64,000 bases of DNA from Flavobacteriaceae bacterium PS02338 (GCA_029959615.1 JASCOD010000006.1:62001-126000), one strand, 5' to 3'; positions 50,436 through 58,620 are shown, counted from the first letter of the stretch. The notes: a model not told the origin generated them from the letters alone. Made by a program: numbers and translations.

Positions 50436-52295
50436 CTATTCGTCTATCTTTTTGCCTTTCATTGCCTGTCCAATAGCAGTATCCATCACTCTTTCTGCGA
50501 ATGGACGAGTAAACTCATTCAATTCATCAGTTTTTTTAAGGATGACATCTTTATCGCCGCTGCCTAAAGCCTCTTTCAAGCTGCTAATGTAGGTTTGCGT
50601 ATCAGAAATTTCAGTTGCTGTAAGTAGGTCTTTATGCTTTTCTACAAATCGTTCTGCTGTATAAACCAGTTGCTCACCTTCGCTTCTCGCTTCGATCAGC
50701 ATACGTTGTTCTACATCACTTTTTGCGTTGGTAATACTATCGATTAACATTTTTTCTACCGTATCGTCGCTTAGACCATAGCTAGGTTTAACCTCGATTT
50801 CTTGTTTCACGCCAGAGCGTAGCTCTATAGCTTGAACTGTTAAAATGCCATCAGCATTTAGTAAAAAGTTGATATCCACCTTTGGTAAACCTGCGGGCAT
50901 TGCCGGAATTCCTTTCAAATCAAACTCTGCTAGCTTACGGTTTTCTTTCACCAAATCGCGTTCACCTTGATAAACTGAAATTTTCATGTTTACCTGTCCG
51001 TCTACCGAAGTGGTGTATTGTCGTCCAGCTTTGGTTGGTACTTTACTATTGCGGGCAATAATTACATCCATTAAGCCACCCATGGTTTCTATACCTAATG
51101 ATAAAGGTGTAACATCTAATAATAAAATATCAGAACGATTTCCAGCTAAAATATCTGCTTGTACGGCTGCACCTAAAGCAACCACTTCATCAGGATTGAT
51201 ATTGTCTTGAGGCGTTTTGCCAAAAAAATCACTTACAGCTTTTTTGACATACGGCGTACGGGTAGAACCGCCAACTAATACCACTTCATCGATATCTGTA
51301 ATGTTTAAATCAGCGTCTTTTAAGGCTGATTTACAAGCTTCGATGGTTTCCTGCACCTTATCAGCGATTAAGGTCTCGAAAGTTTGTTTATCTAAAGTGC
51401 ACCAAATATCTCCTAATTTTTCATTGTATAAATTTTGGCTTGTCAGTGCTTTTTTAGCGGCCTCGGCTTGTAAACGTAGGCTTTGTGTTAAAGAGTTGTC
51501 TTTAGCTATTTCTTTGGCATCTAACTGATTTTGTGCTATCCAGTAGTTGAAAATTGCACGGTCAAAATCGTCACCACCTAAGAAAGTGTTACCGTTGGTA
51601 CTTAATACTTCGAAAATGCCATTCTGGATTTGCAGGATAGAAACATCAAAAGTACCGCCGCCTAGATCGTAAACGGCAATGGTTTTTTGTTGCGATGGAT
51701 CTAAACCTAAACCATAGGCCAAACTTGCTGCGGTAGGCTCGTTTACAATACGTAAAACATCTAAACCTGCCAGTTTACCAGCATCACGGGTCGCTTGTCG
51801 CTGACTATCGTTAAAGTAAGCAGGAACGGTAATTACTGCTCTGTTTACGGGCGTTTTTAGTGAATGCTCTGCACGTGTTTTTAATTCTTTTAAGATTTGG
51901 GCAGATAGTTCGATAGGCGTGTAAAATTTATCTCCGGCTTTAATTTTAACCAACGAATCGCTGTCGTCATCAATTATTTTGTAACTGAAAATATCACTAT
52001 GTTCGGCAACATCTTTATACGAGCGACCTAGCAATCTTTTTACGGAAAAAATGGTATTGGTAGGGTCGGTAGTTAAATAAGCTTTGGCTTCGTTGCCAAC
52101 TTCTGCATCGCCTTGTTCATTAAAATGTACCACAGATGGTACTAAAACGCCTTTTCCGGCATCGTTAATTACCTGTGGTTTTTGCTCGGGGTTGATAAAA
52201 GCCACTAAACTATTGGTAGTGCCTAAATCAATTCCTACTATAATTTCTTCTTTTTGTAATGAGCCCGTTGCCAGGTTGATGGAGATTTTTGCCAT
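50436..52295 (-). CDS. hscA: Fe-S assembly chaperone HscA (Hsp70)
   Basis: 619 residues, standard for HscA and slightly shorter than DnaK. Hsp70 signatures are complete: VGIDLGTTNSLVAF, IAVYDLGGGTFDVSIL, VVLVGGSTRTPYVKKAV, then the substrate-binding domain (LLDVTPLSLGIETMGGLMDVI) and a helical lid (about 510-600). HscA passes iron-sulfur clusters from IscU with its partner HscB; neither hscB nor iscU is adjacent, so DnaK-like duties cannot be excluded, though the sequence lacks the long DnaK tail and fits HscA. An exact -7 box lies four bases before the ATG. Confidence 0.88.
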   Translation of the reverse strand: MAKISINLATGSLQKEEIIVGIDLGTTNSLVAFINPEQKPQVINDAGKGVLVPSVVHFNEQGDAEVGNEAKAYLTTDPTNTIFSVKRLLGRSYKDVAEHSDIFSYKIIDDDSDSLVKIKAGDKFYTPIELSAQILKELKTRAEHSLKTPVNRAVITVPAYFNDSQRQATRDAGKLAGLDVLRIVNEPTAASLAYGLGLDPSQQKTIAVYDLGGGTFDVSILQIQNGIFEVLSTNGNTFLGGDDFDRAIFNYWIAQNQLDAKEIAKDNSLTQSLRLQAEAAKKALTSQNLYNEKLGDIWCTLDKQTFETLIADKVQETIEACKSALKDADLNITDIDEVVLVGGSTRTPYVKKAVSDFFGKTPQDNINPDEVVALGAAVQADILAGNRSDILLLDVTPLSLGIETMGGLMDVIIARNSKVPTKAGRQYTTSVDGQVNMKISVYQGERDLVKENRKLAEFDLKGIPAMPAGLPKVDINFLLNADGILTVQAIELRSGVKQEIEVKPSYGLSDDTVEKMLIDSITNAKSDVEQRMLIEARSEGEQLVYTAERFVEKHKDLLTATEISDTQTYISSLKEALGSGDKDVILKKTDELNEFTRPFAERVMDTAIGQAMKGKKIDE

Positions 52296-52299
52296 GCGG

Positions 52300-52307
52300 C
52301 AAAGTTA
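52300..52307 (-). promoter_or_regulatory. -7 promoter element of hscA
   Basis: TAACTTTG on the minus strand matches TAnnTTTG exactly, four bases before the ATG at 52295. Confidence 0.6.
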
Positions 52308-52364
52308 CAAGAATGTTGTAAGGTTTTGGGCTTAGAATGTTTGAATGTTGTAAAAAGGTAATAC

Positions 52365-52613
52365 CTATTTTAAGTTTCGAGCCTTTATTTCCTCTTTAAT
52401 TGCTCTAGCCTTTTTTCCGTTGTTAAATAGGATATAAGCAAAGAATAAGGGGAAGAAGGTGAAAAATCCGATTCCATTTTTTACTGCACTATAAACGGCA
52501 ATACCTATAAAAGTTCCAATAAGAAATGCATTGGTGATATTGCTAGATTTCAGTTTTTTTTGCTCTTGAAGTAATTCTTCATCAGTTAAATCTGCTAGTG
52601 CTTTTTGCTCCAT
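52365..52613 (-). CDS. Small two-helix membrane protein, unknown
   Basis: 82 residues. N-terminus is cytoplasmic-like and charged (MEQKALADLTDEELLQEQKK), then two membrane segments at about 28-47 and 50-65 (NAFLIGTFIGIAVYSAV; GFFTFFPLFFAYIL), and a basic C-terminus (NNGKKARAIKEEIKARN). I recognise no family. It is 69 bases upstream of hscA on the same strand; a shared transcript is possible. Coding is likely, judged by start, length and hydrophobic pattern. Confidence 0.65.
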   Translation of the reverse strand: MEQKALADLTDEELLQEQKKLKSSNITNAFLIGTFIGIAVYSAVKNGIGFFTFFPLFFAYILFNNGKKARAIKEEIKARNLK

Positions 52614-52725
52614 TTGTATAAAATCGTCGTGTTTAGGGTATTTAAATATGTAAAAGTCAAAATTATATAGCCAATATACTTCGTAAATATAGGTTTTTGA
52701 AGAAATTATTCATCAATAAGATAAA

Positions 52726-53135
52726 ACTTCCTAGCTCGGAGGTTCATTGTTCTAGCTAAAAGGTAGGACTTCCTAGCTCGGAGGTTCATCGTTCTAGCTA
52801 AAAGGTAGGACTTTCTGGCTCAGAGGTTCATCGTTCTAGCTAAAAGGTAGGACTTCCTGGCTCGGAGGTTCATTGTTCTAGCTAAAAGGTAGGGTTTCCT
52901 AGCTTAGAGGTTCATCATTCTAGCTAAAAGGTAGGGTTTCCTAGCTTAGAGGTTCATCATTCTAGCTAAAAGGTAGGACTTCCTAGCTCGGAGGTTCATT
53001 GTTCTAGCTAAAAGGTAGGACTTTTTAGCTCGGAGGTTCGTTGTTCTAGCTAAAAGGTGGGACTTTCTAGCTTAGAGGTTCATGGTTCTAGTAGAAAGTT
53101 AGAATTTCCTACCTCTGAGATTCAGCGTAGCTGAT
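52726..53135. repeat. Tandem array of 42-bp repeats, nine units plus a decayed tenth
   Basis: Units start at 52726, 52768, 52810, 52852, 52894, 52936, 52978, 53020 and 53062, each exactly 42 bases. The core is CTTCCTAGCTCGGAGGTTCA then TTGTTCTAGCTAAAAGGTAGG, with changes such as ctcgg to cttag; the last unit is degenerate and runs into a partial tenth. TAGCT/AGCTA arms in each unit can form small hairpins. Variants sit in an order that suggests duplication of whole units (units 5 and 6 match each other). No protein frame runs through it. Confidence 0.92.
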
Positions 53136-53139
53136 ATTC

Positions 53140-53172
53140 AGACTTACGAAGTCTTAAAAACTTCGTAAGTCT
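53140..53172. repeat. Dispersed palindrome, copy 2 (AGACTTACGAAGT family)
   Basis: Perfect 13-base arms AGACTTACGAAGT and ACTTCGTAAGTCT around a seven-base loop, at the end of the 42-bp array. Copy 1 is at 11768-11800. Confidence 0.75.
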
Positions 53173-53239
53173 ATTGTCTTAAATCTATTTTATCTAAGAA
53201 AAAACTGAGTTACTAGAGAAATTGTGAGTTGAAAGCTAA

Positions 53240-53590
53240 TTATTGATCATTCATTTCGCTTTCTACAATGGTATAATCCCCAAATGTACCATCCCATTTT
53301 TCTTTATATGTAGAGAATTCGATATGCTCAATTATTCCCGCAGTAATATCTACTACATAGCTTAAACCTTCCTTTAAGGTAGACGTTTCTATCTTTTCAC
53401 CATTGCTAAATAAGGCATTAATTAGCTCAGGCTCTTCGTCAAAATCAACATAGGAGAAATAAACATATAAGCTAAAGCCAGAAGTTTGTCTTTTAGCAAC
53501 CTTGAGATGAGGTAAATGAGATTTTAAAGATGGATATTTTTCAGTCAATCTATTTAATAATGTTGTCTCAAGTCCGTTTAGTTCTTCCAT
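53240..53590 (-). CDS. Small soluble protein of unknown function
   Basis: 116 residues, acidic, no signal peptide or membrane segment. Text such as YPSLKSHLPHLKVAKRQTSG, GFSLYVYFSYVDFDEEPELI and LSYVVDITAGIIEHIEFSTY suggests an alpha/beta fold. I recognise no family. It follows the glycosyltransferase gene by 21 bases on the same strand, so the two may be co-transcribed. Coding is supported by the start, spacing and residue pattern. Confidence 0.6.
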   Translation of the reverse strand: MEELNGLETTLLNRLTEKYPSLKSHLPHLKVAKRQTSGFSLYVYFSYVDFDEEPELINALFSNGEKIETSTLKEGLSYVVDITAGIIEHIEFSTYKEKWDGTFGDYTIVESEMNDQ

Positions 53591-53611
53591 ATCTATGTGG
53601 TGACGTTTTGT

Positions 53612-54829
53612 TTATTTGTTTTTCTCTTCGATCCAAAGCGACATGTATTTTGTGCTTTGAAGTGTGTGGTGTTTTAATATTTCACCAAAAAAGTTTTGCT
53701 GGCGATGTTCATTTAGGTTTTCTTCCATATCAGCAACCCGTGTTAAAAAAGAGGTTTCAAACTTATTCTTCGCATATAGCTCGTTAATGATTTTAATTCC
53801 ATTTTGTTGTGCTTGTTTCCACTTTTCTTCATTTTGGTAAAGTTCAACAGTTTCATCAACAAAAGTTTCTAAATCGTCGTTGATAATGCCGGCCCAATCC
53901 AATCCATTGGCCATTCCTTCGGCACCAACTGTGGTACTGGCAATTGGTGTCCCGGTTTGCATCGCGTCTATAAATTTTCCTTTTGCACCTGCACCAAATA
54001 GGAGCGGAGCCAATAAAATGCGATGTTCGGAAATGGTACCCCTTGCACTTTCGGCTCTGCCGTGGACAAAAAACTTCTCTCTGGCATTTTGCAATTGTGT
54101 TACCTTTTCTGTAGCGTAAGCACCATAGATATGCAAGGAAGCTTCAGGCAGTTTTTTTCTTAGCAAAAGCCATACGCTAGTTTTTAGGTATTGCAAAGTT
54201 TGCCAATTGGGTTCGTGAAGATAGTTGCCGATGAAAATAAAATCCTTTCTTTCTTCGAACGTCTTCCAGTGTTCGGTCGAAATAATTTTTTCTTCTAAGA
54301 ATGGGAGATAATAAAGGAGCTGACTATTGATGTTGAATTCCTGTAACAGATCCATCTCTGCCTGCGATATAATTAATGATAAATCGCAACGAAAAATAGC
54401 AGCTAGTTCCCGTTTGGTTACATCGTTATATAGGTCTAATTCTGTTCTGTGCTTGATAGATTGCTGCCTGGCATGCCGTAGGAAATGTAAGTCTTCGGTA
54501 TCCAAAATCCGTAATGCATTCGGGCATTCTTGCTGTACTCGCCAACCATACTGCTCCTCAATCATAAACCTGTCGAAGACCACGACATTTGGATTGAGGT
54601 CTGTTAGCCAATCATTAAAGGAACTGTCGTTAAGCTTAATTTCATGGTTAATTACATCTAAACTTTCTAAATCGAAACTGAAATCGCTTTTAGACGCAGC
54701 GGAGGCAAAATGAACTTCATCGCCATTGGCTAAGAAGAGTTGTACCAATTGTACTATTCTAGTACCGGCAGCCGATGAGGTAGGCTCTGGCCAGACTAAT
54801 CCAATGAATAAAACTTTTCTTGCTGCCAT
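53612..54829 (-). CDS. Glycosyltransferase, GT4-like
   Basis: 405 residues from the ATG at 54829 (MAARKVLFIGLVWPEP); a TTG three codons upstream is less likely. The GT-B fold is suggested by the opening beta-Gly-loop, and the C-terminal domain has FIFIGNYLHEPN-like text (DFIFIGNYLHEPNWQTLQYL), VHGRAESA and ILLAPLLFGAGAKGKFIDAM, the nucleotide-sugar Glu/acid-loop pattern of family 4. It transfers a sugar from an activated donor; acceptor unknown. No other polysaccharide genes adjoin. A possible weak -7 box (one mismatch) lies just upstream. Confidence 0.85.
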   Translation of the reverse strand: MAARKVLFIGLVWPEPTSSAAGTRIVQLVQLFLANGDEVHFASAASKSDFSFDLESLDVINHEIKLNDSSFNDWLTDLNPNVVVFDRFMIEEQYGWRVQQECPNALRILDTEDLHFLRHARQQSIKHRTELDLYNDVTKRELAAIFRCDLSLIISQAEMDLLQEFNINSQLLYYLPFLEEKIISTEHWKTFEERKDFIFIGNYLHEPNWQTLQYLKTSVWLLLRKKLPEASLHIYGAYATEKVTQLQNAREKFFVHGRAESARGTISEHRILLAPLLFGAGAKGKFIDAMQTGTPIASTTVGAEGMANGLDWAGIINDDLETFVDETVELYQNEEKWKQAQQNGIKIINELYAKNKFETSFLTRVADMEENLNEHRQQNFFGEILKHHTLQSTKYMSLWIEEKNK

Positions 54830-54870
54830 GTTCTGCAAAATTGCATTTATTCCGTTGAACTACAAAGGAC

Positions 54871-54970
54871 TTAACCACGAAGCCACAAAGAACACGAAGA
54901 TTTTCTTTCTTGCAAAGAATCGACTTTCTAAATTAAAGACTTCGTTTTTCTTAGTGTTCTTTGTGGTTTA
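54871..54970. repeat. Imperfect palindrome, CCACAAAGAACAC family
   Basis: TTAACCACGAAGCCACAAAG with AACACGAAGA at the left and its near-complement CTTCGTTTTTCTTAGTGTTC with TTTGTGGTTTA at the right; the core CCACAAAGAACAC pairs perfectly. It lies between the divergent glycosyltransferase and miaE genes. Confidence 0.65.
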
Positions 54971-54992
54971 ATATAATATCACGATATATTCT

Positions 54993-55000
54993 TAATTTTG
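54993..55000 (+). promoter_or_regulatory. -7 promoter element of miaE, which decides the start
   Basis: TAATTTTG matches TAnnTTTG exactly and ends six bases before the ATG at 55007. The earlier in-frame TTG at 54998 overlaps the box and cannot be the start. Confidence 0.6.
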
Positions 55001-55006
55001 CGGCTT

Positions 55007-55588
55007 ATGCTAGGACTAAAATTACTAACCGACCCACGTTGGGCCAACATTGCCGAAGGAAATCTTGAAGAGATATTAACAGACCATGCTTGGTGCGAAC
55101 AAAAGGCGGCAAGTAATGCGATTACCTTGATTACTCAAAACTCCGAGCATCAGGATTTGGTAGATGAACTGACTGCCATTGCGCTAGAAGAACTGGAACA
55201 TTTTCAAATGGTGATTAACATCATCAAAGAGCGTGGTTATACTTTAGGCCGCGAACGTAAAGATGACTATGTTGGACGTTTAGTGAAATTTAGCAAAAAA
55301 GACGGTAGCAGAAACCAAGCTTTTATTGATAGGTTGTTGTTTGCCGCAATGATTGAGGCTCGTAGCTGCGAACGCTTCCGAGTATTGTCGCAAAATATCA
55401 AAGATGAAGAACTGGCTAAGTTTTATCACGAATTAATGGTTTCGGAAGCTACCCATTACACAACTTTCTTAAACTTCGCCCGTAAATATACCATTGATGT
55501 AGATGTAGATAAACGCTGGAAAGAGTGGTTAGAGTTTGAAGGAAATCTTATTCAAAGTTACGGTACTAAAGAAGCGATACATGGGTAA
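55007..55588 (+). CDS. miaE: tRNA-(ms2io6A)-hydroxylase MiaE
   Basis: 193 residues from MLGLKLLTDPRW. Ferritin-like di-iron oxygenase that hydroxylates the isopentenyl group of modified A37 in tRNA. The start LKLLTDPRWANIAEGNLEEILTDHAWCE, the Glu/His metal ligands in LEELEHFQMV and the second set in MIEARSCERFRVLS and SEATHYTTFL match the family. Monocistronic, convergent with the DUF3810 gene. Confidence 0.93.
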   Translation: MLGLKLLTDPRWANIAEGNLEEILTDHAWCEQKAASNAITLITQNSEHQDLVDELTAIALEELEHFQMVINIIKERGYTLGRERKDDYVGRLVKFSKKDGSRNQAFIDRLLFAAMIEARSCERFRVLSQNIKDEELAKFYHELMVSEATHYTTFLNFARKYTIDVDVDKRWKEWLEFEGNLIQSYGTKEAIHG

Positions 55589-55657
55589 GATGTTACGTGT
55601 TACTAGTTTTGAGTTATGGGTTTTGATTATCTAGCCTCGTAACACATAACAAGTAAC
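55589..55657. repeat. Imperfect GTTACGTGTTAC-type hairpin between convergent genes
   Basis: GTTACGTGTTACTAG and TTTGAGTTATGGG at the left have partial complements in CGTAACACATAACAAG and GTAACTCACAACTC. Likely a dispersed intergenic hairpin; may end both transcripts. Confidence 0.4.
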
Positions 55658-56722
55658 TCACAACTCTTTTTCGTGATAATTTACCAACCACAATACAATA
55701 TCCTGATAGCTTTTAATGCCCTTGTGCTGATTGTTTAGCTTTAAGATTTTATCGAAAGTTTTACCCATATAAACAGACATAGCGCCATTATATGCAGCCC
55801 AAAACTCCCTTTCTGCTTTAAAATTTTCCATTACCAAAGCTGGAATTTTGGTGATGATGTTATTGTAATCTTCCGGATACTTCATCCTGATTTCAAACAA
55901 AACATACCTAAACATATTGTAATAGGCAGAATATTGAAATTGAGTATTTTCGCTATGCATGGCGGTTAAATAGCCTACTAGGTTTGCTTCATCTTCTTTA
56001 GCTACCCCTAATTGGTGCGCAATTTCATGACAAGTAACAAAAGGCAAAACAAAGCTAGGTAAGCGCTGATTGATATTGGCTTCGCCAGAGAGTGGATTGT
56101 AATAGCCTTCAATTCCAGTTTTGCTTACTAGCCAAGAACTGGTTACAGGTTTCACTGCACTGTTTTTATACTTGAAAAATGGTTGTGTCTTTGCCAATTG
56201 ATTATATGCTACAGAGGCAATATTTTGGAGCTCTTGTGGTGTATAGTTGAATTTATTGGTATCAATAGCTTTGCTTAAGGAATCTAATTTTTGTAAAAAG
56301 AACGAGTTCAGTTTTAAGAGTTGCTCTTTTTTGTAAGGTGTATCGCTGATTTTCAACTGCTCGTTAATGCGAGGCCTAGCATAATTTAAGCCCCACAGCA
56401 GCTTAAACGAAATATAAATGATCAATACAAAATTGAGGCATTTTAAACCGACGAAAAAGTAATCTTTCTTTGTTTTTTTCTTTTTTCGGATGAATACGAT
56501 TATGTTTTTGAGGACAAAGACGATCAGAAGAGCATAAAGGAAATCGCCTATGGCAAAAGGGAAAATTGAAGAAACGTAGCGTTGTATTATCGAAATAATA
56601 AGATAAAGTTGTTGGCTATAATAAGTTTCTACGACTTCGGGAAACAAGCCGAAGATGAAGATTGAGATACTTGCTGCTACTAAAATAAGCAGTTTCAATA
56701 ATGAGGATTTAGAATGTTTCAA
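55658..56722 (-). CDS. DUF3810 membrane metallopeptidase-like protein
   Basis: 354 residues, from a TTG at 56722 (MKHSKSSLLKLLIL) that overlaps the toxin stop (TTGA); no ATG is near. Three membrane segments (about 9-28, 55-75, 95-115) precede a soluble domain with VTCHEIAHQLGVAKEDEANL: an HExxH zinc site plus a downstream Glu, as in gluzincin-type peptidases. DUF3810 is known mainly from Bacteroidota and Firmicutes; role unknown. Overlap with the toxin implies co-translation. Confidence 0.82.
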   Translation of the reverse strand: MKHSKSSLLKLLILVAASISIFIFGLFPEVVETYYSQQLYLIISIIQRYVSSIFPFAIGDFLYALLIVFVLKNIIVFIRKKKKTKKDYFFVGLKCLNFVLIIYISFKLLWGLNYARPRINEQLKISDTPYKKEQLLKLNSFFLQKLDSLSKAIDTNKFNYTPQELQNIASVAYNQLAKTQPFFKYKNSAVKPVTSSWLVSKTGIEGYYNPLSGEANINQRLPSFVLPFVTCHEIAHQLGVAKEDEANLVGYLTAMHSENTQFQYSAYYNMFRYVLFEIRMKYPEDYNNIITKIPALVMENFKAEREFWAAYNGAMSVYMGKTFDKILKLNNQHKGIKSYQDIVLWLVNYHEKEL

Positions 56723-56982
56723 TCTTCGTAATGACCTCTTAAAGAGTAAATATGAAGTACATTGTCAACTACCTCATAAATTATTCTGTGTTCACTATTT
56801 ATTCTTCTCGACCACTGATTTACCAGCTTATATTTTAAAGGTTCTGGTTTCCCAATTCCTTCAAAAGGATTTGCTTGAATTGCTTTTATCAATATTTGAA
56901 TTTTTTCTTGGACTATCTTGTGCCCTGATTTTTTCCAAAATTCATAATCCTTAATGGCCTTTTTGTGTAATTCAACTTTCAT
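56719..56982 (-). CDS. yoeB: YoeB/Txe-type mRNA interferase toxin
   Basis: 87 residues, the full length of YoeB. The fold landmarks are KKAIKDYEFWKKSGHKIVQEKI, GKPEPLKYKLVNQWSRRI, INSEHRIIYEV and the catalytic C-terminus LRGHYED (the His-Tyr pair of YoeB). It cleaves mRNA on the ribosome. The antitoxin gene lies 54 bases upstream. Its stop overlaps the TTG start of the DUF3810 gene by four bases. Confidence 0.92.
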   Translation of the reverse strand: MKVELHKKAIKDYEFWKKSGHKIVQEKIQILIKAIQANPFEGIGKPEPLKYKLVNQWSRRINSEHRIIYEVVDNVLHIYSLRGHYED

Positions 56983-57036
56983 AGGTAATGTTTTGTATTA
57001 ACACTCAAGGGGTAGATAGGATGGGAGATTAAAATG

Positions 57037-57237
57037 TTAATCCCACATTTTATCAACATTTATTTCTAATCCTGGTTTGCCAGATTTTCTTTCTTCTACT
57101 CCTTCTAAAACCTCCACTACAAACTCTGGATTATAATTTTCTTTTTTGGTAGTGAAGTCAATTTTTAAGGCCTTAACAAAAGCTTTAATGGCAGCTAATT
57201 GCTCTTTGTTTTTTGGATGTATTATTAAAGTTTCCAT
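57037..57237 (-). CDS. DUF2683 protein, probable antitoxin of YoeB
   Basis: 66 residues from the ATG at 57237 (METLIIHPKNKEQLAAIKAF); a TTG three codons upstream is less likely. DUF2683 members pair with YoeB/RelE-like toxins instead of the canonical YefM/Phd antitoxin. The N-terminal half gives a short beta-alpha unit, and the C-terminus (EGVEERKSGKPGLEINVDKMWD) is extended and acidic, as expected for toxin wrapping. An exact -7 box (57261-57268) precedes it. Confidence 0.82.
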   Translation of the reverse strand: METLIIHPKNKEQLAAIKAFVKALKIDFTTKKENYNPEFVVEVLEGVEERKSGKPGLEINVDKMWD

Positions 57238-57260
57238 TCTATGCAATGCTTAAATCAACA

Positions 57261-57268
57261 CAAATATA
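57261..57268 (-). promoter_or_regulatory. -7 promoter element of the toxin-antitoxin operon
   Basis: TATATTTG on the minus strand matches TAnnTTTG exactly, 23 bases before the antitoxin ATG. Confidence 0.5.
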
Positions 57269-57273
57269 ATCAA

Positions 57274-58608
57274 TTACCTTTCAAACGTTAAACGCTTACC
57301 GGTTTCATTTGTCATGAATTTACCTTTTTGGTAGGCCAAATTACCCGATACAAAAGTATGTGTAATACTAGCACCAAAAGTTTGTCCATCAAATGGCGAC
57401 CACCCACATTTGTATAAGGTATTTAGTTTGGTTACTTTGAAATCATCTTTTAAATCTACTAACACTAAATCTGCCCAGTAACCTTCTCTTACGAAACCAC
57501 GCTCACTTAAATTAAAGCATGTTGCTACGTTATGTGATGCTTTCTCTACAATTTTTTCTAACGAGATTTTTCCTTGTAAATGCATTTCTAACAATGCAGG
57601 TAAAGCATGTTGCACTAAAGGGCCACCAGAAGGGGCTTGAGCATAAGGTTGGTTTTTCTCGTCAATAGTGTGCGGTGCATGGTCGGTAGCTATCACATCA
57701 ATATGATTATCTAACAAGCCTTGTAAAATTCCAGCTTGGTCTGCTGCTGTTTTCACGGCAGGGTTCCATTTAATGAAATTCCCTTTGGTAGCGTAATCAG
57801 CATAGTTGAACCAAAGGTGATGCACGCAAGCTTCGGCAGTAATTCGTTTATCAGCCAATGCCAAAGTATTGTCGAACAGGCTTACCTCTTTTGCAGTAGA
57901 AATATGAAGGATGTGCAAACGAGTGTCATAACGCTTAGCTAATTCAACAGCTAATGAAGACGATTTGTAGCAAGCCTCTGCACTTCTAATTAAAGGATGC
58001 ATATCAATGGTTAGATCGTCGCCGTATTTTTCTTTATAGATAGCTAAGTTATGACGAATAGTGGCTTCATCTTCACAGTGGGTTGCCACTAACATTGGAG
58101 CCTTACTGAAAATGTTCTCCAAGGTTTTTTCGTTGTCCACCAACATATTTCCGGTAGAAGAACCCATGAAAACTTTAATACCACAAACATTTTTAGCATC
58201 GGTTTTCAATACCTCTTCAATGTTATCGTTGCTAGCACCCATATAAAATGAATAGTTAGCTAACGATGTTTGCTTCGCAATAGCATACTTATCTGCCAGT
58301 AAATCTTGAGTTAAAGTATTAGGTACGGTGTTTGGCATTTCCATAAAAGAAGTAATACCACCAGCCACAGCTGCCATGCTTTCCGAGAAAATATCTGCTT
58401 TATGTGTTAGTCCAGGTTCGCGGAAATGAACTTGGTCATCAATCATTCCTGGTAAAAGATGTAAGCCTTCAGCGTTAATTTCTAAGTCTGCCGAAATATC
58501 AATTGTAGGTGCAATTTTTTCAATTCTGCCATTTTTAATCAATAAATCTGCATTGAAAATTTGCCCTTCGTTTACAATGCTAGCCGCTTTAATCAAGATA
58601 GTACTCAT
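57274..58608 (-). CDS. pyrC: Dihydroorotase
   Basis: 444 residues. Third step of pyrimidine synthesis: ring closure of carbamoyl aspartate. Amidohydrolase landmarks are LPGMIDDQVHFREPGLTHKA, GIKVFMGSSTGNML (candidate carboxylated Lys), ATHCEDEA, LHILHIST and ATDHAPHT. In the metal motif the usual HxH reads QVH, so the first His is Gln; I recall the same in other Bacteroidota, and the enzyme is probably still active, but this needs checking. The C-terminal stretch KCGWSPFDG is typical. Near-leaderless promoter, see 58613. Confidence 0.9.
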   Translation of the reverse strand: MSTILIKAASIVNEGQIFNADLLIKNGRIEKIAPTIDISADLEINAEGLHLLPGMIDDQVHFREPGLTHKADIFSESMAAVAGGITSFMEMPNTVPNTLTQDLLADKYAIAKQTSLANYSFYMGASNDNIEEVLKTDAKNVCGIKVFMGSSTGNMLVDNEKTLENIFSKAPMLVATHCEDEATIRHNLAIYKEKYGDDLTIDMHPLIRSAEACYKSSSLAVELAKRYDTRLHILHISTAKEVSLFDNTLALADKRITAEACVHHLWFNYADYATKGNFIKWNPAVKTAADQAGILQGLLDNHIDVIATDHAPHTIDEKNQPYAQAPSGGPLVQHALPALLEMHLQGKISLEKIVEKASHNVATCFNLSERGFVREGYWADLVLVDLKDDFKVTKLNTLYKCGWSPFDGQTFGASITHTFVSGNLAYQKGKFMTNETGKRLTFER

Positions 58609-58612
58609 GTTT

Positions 58613-58620
58613 CAAAGGTA
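58613..58620 (-). promoter_or_regulatory. -7 promoter element of pyrC
   Basis: TACCTTTG on the minus strand matches TAnnTTTG exactly, four bases before the ATG at 58608. Confidence 0.6.

Larger units (their letters stand above)
52614..53239. other. 626-base intergenic region dominated by a tandem repeat
   Basis: No coding frame. It carries the 42-bp array (52726-53135) and a dispersed palindrome (53140-53172). Both neighbouring genes are on the minus strand. Confidence 0.75.

Noticed and set aside
52726..53135. CRISPR array
   Set aside because: The 42-bp units are contiguous with no unique spacers, and no cas genes are present.
52726..53135. Repeat-protein gene in the array (minus-strand reading YLLARTMNLRARKS per unit)
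   Set aside because: The frame is open in the first two units but stops at TGA in unit 3 and TAA in units 5, 6 and 9, and no start or signal supports it.
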